DNA of 64,000 nt from Rostrohypoxylon terebratum (Eukaryota > Ascomycota > Sordariomycetes > Xylariales > Hypoxylaceae): the NCBI GenBank assembly GCA_022497145.1, contig MU385863.1:62001-126000 (forward strand). Direction: 5' to 3'. The translations under genes were made by a program, and so were the position numbers. Within the stretch, counting starts at the first letter, position 1. The number at the start of each line of letters is the position of its first letter. Shown one piece after another: positions 58,915 through 64,000 of this stretch. Below the pieces are notes generated by a model. That model was not told where the DNA came from. It ran no database searches and saw only the letters and a list, made by a program, of their open reading frames with translations.

Positions 58915-59674
58915 TTACAGAGCAAGGAAAGCAGCAAGGAAGGAGAAAAGGCCGAGGCCAGAGCCGATAGGGGAAAAGATCATGTCCGCACCGGCTGATG
59001 AGCTGGAGGTGGAAGACGCAGAATCAGCAGAGCCAGATCCAGAGGGGGCAACGGTGCTCGAGAAGGAGGTGACGAAGGTCGATCCATCAGAAGTGACAGT
59101 CGAGTGAATCTCAGTGACGCTAGGGGTAGCGCTAGCACCGCTACCGCTAGCACCGGTGCTCGACGCAAGGTTGGGGGTCCCGCTGGTGGTGTAGTAATAT
59201 TGGGCAATGCACTCGTTGACACAGTTGGCGTAGTTCAAGTTGTCAGTGGCTGTGCCGTTGCCCTGGGGGCAGGCGGCAACGCAGTCGGTGGTCTTGTTCA
59301 CGTTCTGGGTGTCAGGGCTAGGTACGGCAATGCACTTGGCTTGGCAGTTGACATCGCCAGAAGCACCTGTTTCAGGCGGGATTAGCTATCCATCTTGTCA
59401 AGAAGCCCAAAGATTGTTACTCACAAGCATTGAGACAGTCGATTATGGCAGCCTGGGCAGAGCTCTGGGCAGGGTCGATGCTGACGGAGGTCAGGGAAGC
59501 AGTGTTGATAGAAGTAGACGCAGCGAGTGTCGACGAGGCGCCAGAGGCAGCAGAGGTGATAGAGGAGATCTCAGACGCGACTGAGGACTCGGCAGAAGAG
59601 ACCGCAGAAGAGGTCTCAGACTGGGCGTTCGCGACAGCGGCAAAGAAGCCGGCGACAACTACGGAGAAACGCAT
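58915..59674 (-). CDS. secreted, probably GPI-anchored Ser-rich protein with four CxxxC pairs
   Basis: Two exons: 59674-59425 and 59366-58915, predicting 233 aa, with a 58-bp intron (GTGAGT donor, phase 1, splitting a Cys codon). A signal peptide (about 1-17, MRFSVVVAGFFAAVANA) is followed by a Ser/Ala/Thr stretch. The core has eight Cys in four identical CxxxC pairs: 80/84, 91/95, 112/116 and 132/136. A second Ser/Thr/Gly-rich stalk follows and then a C-terminal hydrophobic tail (LGLFSFLAAFLAL) after small residues, as for GPI-anchor addition. This arrangement fits a cell-wall or surface protein. It is not a CFEM domain, which has a different Cys spacing. It is convergent with mde1. Function is unknown. 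Confidence 0.88.
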
Positions 59675-62600
59675 CTTGTTGGTTATTTGTACAGCTCGCG
59701 TTGATACAATTAGGTATTAAGTAAGTATTGTACGGAGAATGTTGGAACGAGTGTAGAACGAAGCCGTCAAGCTGAATGAGTCAAGAACGAGCGAGTGACA
59801 AAGTCTTTAAAGACAGGAGCGGACAGGGAAAGACAAGGAAAAGAACCAAAATATCAACGAGCTTGGGTGAGCCTCTATTTAACAAGAAATGAATGCGAGA
59901 CGGGTCTCTGTTAGCGTGCCTGGGGAAGGCCTGCAAAGCAGGCTTGGGATCGTATGGGATCGCCGCTGGTCACTTTTTCGTGTCGACAGTCGCGTTGCCA
60001 TGCATGACCATGACCACCCAGACCGTCCAATCTCAGTTAAGCAGGATCCTCTCTATCTTGGTTGGTTGGACCGGGTTTCTAAGCCGGACTTAGGGGTGCA
60101 GCTAGTACTATTACTAGGTAGTAGTAGATTGTTGGAAGGGTGCCATTGTATCAACCAAGCTCCAAGGTACAATTAAAATTACGACCTGCTCCCTATGCTG
60201 TGACCCCAGAGAAACCATCACAGCAATCTTGATCAGATCGAGACGTGGGCCAGCTGGTATTAAAATAACCATCATTAATTACAAACTATTATAATGGCTG
60301 AATTTTAGACTCTTGCTAGAATCAAATAGAGCCATGAACAGTTGATAGACGGGACACTTGATGTTGGTACTATGAGAATATACTTTACATACTACTATGT
60401 ACTTGCACTGCACATGTGTTTACGAAAAAAGGGGGATCCATTTTTGACATTGCTACTAGGATCATATCTGACCACTTATTGGCTGTGTGGAGAAAGGAAG
60501 AAGAAGAAAAAGAGCAATAGTTGAATACATATTGCTAGGTGGTAATATCGTTTTCAAACGCATTATGCTGTGTCCGGCAAACATTAGGTTAGTAGATTAG
60601 ATGTTTTTGTATTGTAATTTTCACTTTTCATTACCTACCTACCTATATAATAATAGCATCACTCACACCGAAGTTTACACTATGTAGAGAAATTATGTAT
60701 TATATATAAAACATGGTGAGAAAGGTCTGGAACGTATTCAACCAGGCCTTTGTTGTATGTCTAAGTAAGACAGGATTACAGAGACATACGGATATTGTAC
60801 GTATATACTGGTTGCCTCGTGACACTTTTTAAATTCTAGCTCAATTATTTGCTTTCCACAGGTACAGTGTAAATACATAGATAATTCCGTGTTGCAATTC
60901 CAAACCTCAGATAGTAAAGCTCGGATATATCAGATTTCCACAACTTTCTGCCGAGAACCGTTGACCCGCTCATCGCTGTTCCAGCTTTGGGAAAAGTGCG
61001 TCCACTTACCCAGTCTCATCGTCGGCTACCTGCACTTAACCTGATTTAACCTGCCTATGATCTCAAGTTCGAGAAGTAGCTAGAAAATTCCCGTCTAGCC
61101 AGCTACCTAGGTAGGTAGTAGGTAGGTAGGTCCAGTTAACACTACGTAGTGCACAATGCCGTTGTGTACAACAGTCTAGTAAAATGGGTGCAGCGAAGGT
61201 GTGGCATTAGTGTAGTGGCGCTCACTACCTACCTAGGTAGGTGTCCAGGGACCCCATCGACGAAGACCTAGTGTAGAAAGAATACGAGGTGCGATCTCCT
61301 TCGATGCATTTCAAACTGATGTTGTCCAATGCCCTTCCATCGTATTTCTTAGCCATGTGGCAAACCTCAAGACCCTCAAGACCAAGTCTTCGCTTAGGGC
61401 TTCAAGAGAGTGGCTAAGCAACAGGTTAGCGCCAGCTGAATGAATATTATAGTAGGTGATGAGTGATGGGTGGATGGGTGACGGGTGACGGAAGAATTGT
61501 GAATTGTGAATTAGGGGAATGTTTGGTCCGTTGTTCCAATGTTAGCAAATTATGGTTAATACCCGCTAATACTAGGTACACTCCCCGACTCCAAGCGCTA
61601 AGGATCCTAGTAACTTCGGTACAACGTACCTAGTGTAGGCAAAAGGGCAAAAGATGCTAAGGCAGCCTAACTAAAGTGGGAAATATGATCAGGTAATCTT
61701 AGGTAATAAACGAAACTTACATCTACAAATATAGTACAATTATTGTAACTACAGCATAATAAATGTGTGCCCATTGTGACAACTCTAGTAAAATGCAAAT
61801 GCAGTTCCTTCTTCTTTTCTTATAGAGTTATTAGTATAATATTACTAGATCACAGTTCCATATCATTATCACGGAATAATAAATAGTCGCCCATCCCACC
61901 GTTCACCAGCAAGATATTAATCAATACCTTAGTATGCTCGAAGCTTACGCATCACTTAGAATACTATAGCTCAGTCCGTGCACATTTGGCCTCTGCTTTT
62001 GACGATCCGGAACCAACCATGACTTATACGATCGTCGGCATGGTGATCAACATTTTTTAAGCTAGGTATCTTAATGTGTTTAGGAGGTATTGATAGGTAT
62101 TAGATCTTCGATCGAGTTGAGTTGAGTTGAGTCGACTTGACAACCAACAGCACACAACAATATACTACTACCTAGTACCTACTAATACTTCCATACCTAC
62201 ATAGGACCTATGTAGGTCCTACTTCATCCCTATCCGAGGCCTAGGTAATACCTTAGGACCTTAAGGCTTAGGTACCTAGGTACTTAATCCCTAGGTAAGC
62301 CTACAACGCTGCATATGGTAATCCGGGGAAATGCATACCTCTCTACATGACCTCTCAAAACTCATTCGAAATGATATGCGAATCCCTAGAAAGTCAAATT
62401 CTACAAAGCCTCGTCTTGGACAATATTGACAGAAATATGCAGAAACAAGAAGTCACGCGATTTTGACAGGGCACAATTTAGCATTGAACCGGCCACCCTT
62501 TCATGTCTATCTACGTCCTTGACACCAATTCATTGACAGTGATTAGTGCAATTTTCTGCCTCACTTGTGATAAGCACAAGTCACACAGGAATCATGTAAG

Positions 62601-62878
62601 TCAAATGAGCCATTTAATTCTAAGCGATATTTAACACAATTTCAGTATTTTGGTCCACCTCCAATGCACCTCGATGGTAGGCGAAGTCCATGGCGACTCC
62701 TAAATGAGAAGCCCGTACCTAGCCCGGGATCGAGTCGCATCGCGCCGAAACTTGAAAAAGAAAATAACCGCCATCCGCATATTCGTCACATCATAACACT
62801 TTCCGAAATCCATCTATTGGCACCCAGTGCAACGGGAAACTCTTCTGAGAATTGAGTCGTTCCCCTTGGTAGGTTGAC
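59675..62878. other. 3.2-kb intergenic region
   Basis: Upstream of the GPI-type gene and downstream of the HAD gene. No gene could be supported; open frames of up to 96 codons lack domain features. Palindromic CCTAGGTAGGT units cluster at 61100-61245 and 62160-62305. The part at 61440-61520 has GATGGGTGG/GTGAATT short tandem repeats. Confidence 0.5.
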
Positions 62879-63704
62879 TTACAATCCTTCTTCGACCTTC
62901 TTCAGCAACTCCGGGAACTCCTTCCAGTCGTACATGATAGCTTTAGCATTGCATTGCTCGGTCAGAAGCTTAGCCATCTCCTCCATCTTCTCCTTGCCGT
63001 CTTCGATGCCGTAGACGCCAACGTATCCGATCAGAGGGATACCAGCGCGCATGGCAGCAGTAGCACCGCTCTTACTGTCCTCGACGGTGATGCACTCCTC
63101 GTTCTTGACGCCTAGCTGCTTGCAAGCGTAATTGTAGATGGCCGGGTCAGGCTTGCTGGACGGGGGGCTGAGACTGGTAGCAGCACTGTAAACGTGCTCA
63201 TCCGGGAAGTAATGGTCAATTCCGACCTTTTTGATGCTGGCTACAACGCGGGGCTTAGCTGACGTGCTGACAACGGACATGGGGTACCCGGCCTGCTTGA
63301 GCGCCTCGAGCTGCTCAGGTACACCGGGGCAGGGCTGGCACTTCTCGCTCAGCTTCGCGGTCACGGCGCCGAGCTCACGGTCAACGTAAGCATCGACCTC
63401 CTCGGGTGTCATAGTAAAGTCGTGTTTTTTCTGCAAGCCATTGAGCATGCCACGGAAATTGTGGCCAACGAAGTCCTCGAGGAGTTGCTCGACGGTGTAG
63501 CGCTCCGGCCTGCCCCACTTCTCCAAGACCTCGTTGGTCAAGTCGGTGCAAGCTTCAAAGGCCAGTCGCTCCGACAGACAGAGAGTGTTGTCGCAGTCGA
63601 GCAGAATGTACTTGGCCTGTTAAATCGAGACATTCAATAAGCAAAAATGTCTAAGAATGGATATTATCATGAGCCAGTCTGTTTTTGTAACTTACACGAG
63701 GCAT
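62879..63704 (-). CDS. HAD-superfamily sugar-phosphate-type phosphatase
   Basis: A haloacid-dehalogenase-like hydrolase of the beta-phosphoglucomutase/phosphatase group. Two exons: 63704-63696 (only MPR) and 63616-62879, predicting 248 aa, with a 79-bp intron (GTAAGT donor, phase 0). Motif I is DCDNT (nucleophile Asp10, acid/base Asp12), motif II is VVSTSAK, motif III is the Lys of SSKPDPAIY and motif IV is VEDSKSG. A helical cap lies between motifs I and II, as in subfamily I. The three-codon first exon is supported because it supplies the only start and leads straight into AKYILLDCDNTLC. The terminal TAA overlaps a donor-like GTAAGT, so an extra 3' exon cannot be fully excluded, although the length and ending KKVEEGL fit the family. 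Substrate is unknown. Confidence 0.88.
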
Positions 63705-64000
63705 GTTGAATTGATGTGATGTGGTGCAATGCAAGCACTGTAGAACGAGTTGCGTTATGAGTTTAGTCAAATCTAGTCGCTTTAGTTGTCGTTGTCTTAG
63801 AAGCGGAAGATGTTGATCTTCCCAAGGTTATCAGTTTGTTCTGAGTTTGTTTAAAAATGACGAAGTGCTTTGCAGGTAAGGCAAGATCATTGCGGGGAGC
63901 TTCCCTTTACATTGCGGGGTTTTCCAGCGACGGGAGCCGTGGTATCGCACTTAGGTTGCACCTACCTCATGCACCCGGGAACCGCTAAAGCAAGCTGCAG

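Overview
This is a stretch of nuclear DNA from a filamentous ascomycete (Pezizomycotina, most likely a Sordariomycete; the class is inferred from protein character, not from any database search). Genes carry short 50-130 bp introns with GTAAGT/GTATGT-type donors and CTAAC-like branch sites, sit on both strands with no operon logic, and are separated by 0.3-4.7 kb spacers. The spacers are saturated with a short palindromic vocabulary (ACCTAGGT, GTAGGTAC, CCTAGGTCCTAGG) that is nearly absent from exons and introns.

Layout: RanGAP (5' part only, - strand, 1-891); a 1536-aa F-box/zinc-finger protein (2067-6789, +); an unrecognised 391-aa protein (7220-8395, -); Arp2/3 subunit ARPC1 (8667-9888, -), divergent from a U1A/U2B''-type spliceosomal RRM protein (10684-11507, +); autophagy E2-like enzyme ATG10 (11617-12546, -); two adjacent non-autonomous inverted-repeat elements (13082-13694 and 13718-14046); a GH47 alpha-1,2-mannosidase (14806-17148, +); an assembly gap with a corrupted duplicate of its flank (about 17234-17600); an amino-acid permease (18298-20310, +); an NTF2-like protein with a tail of short aromatic/acidic repeats (21315-23012, -); the sorting receptor VPS10 (25600-30217, +); a 610-aa fungal protein with a 1.1-kb intron (32990-35918, -); a lysine 2,3-aminomutase-type radical SAM enzyme (38798-40522, -); a 4.7-kb gene-poor block; a small orphan gene (45199-45759, -); RNA polymerase II subunit RPB7 (46885-47624, -); an Mpo1/DUF962 membrane protein (49034-49766, +); two divergent orphan low-complexity genes (50511-51695, - and 52334-53317, +); calnexin (53977-55920, -); methylthioribulose-1-phosphate dehydratase (57630-58619, +); a secreted GPI-type protein with four CxxxC pairs (58915-59674, -); and a HAD phosphatase (62879-63704, -).

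Most genes are conserved housekeeping genes with no common pathway. A loose secretory/endomembrane theme exists (GH47 mannosidase, VPS10, calnexin, Mpo1-like protein), but the genes are scattered and nothing shows co-regulation. No biosynthetic cluster, rRNA, tRNA or CRISPR array was recognised. The less ordinary content is the radical SAM aminomutase, the repeat tail of the NTF2-like protein, the CxxxC surface protein, the orphan gene pair, the two inverted-repeat elements and the intergenic palindrome vocabulary. Exon boundaries were worked out by hand from splice signals, reading phase and family expectations.
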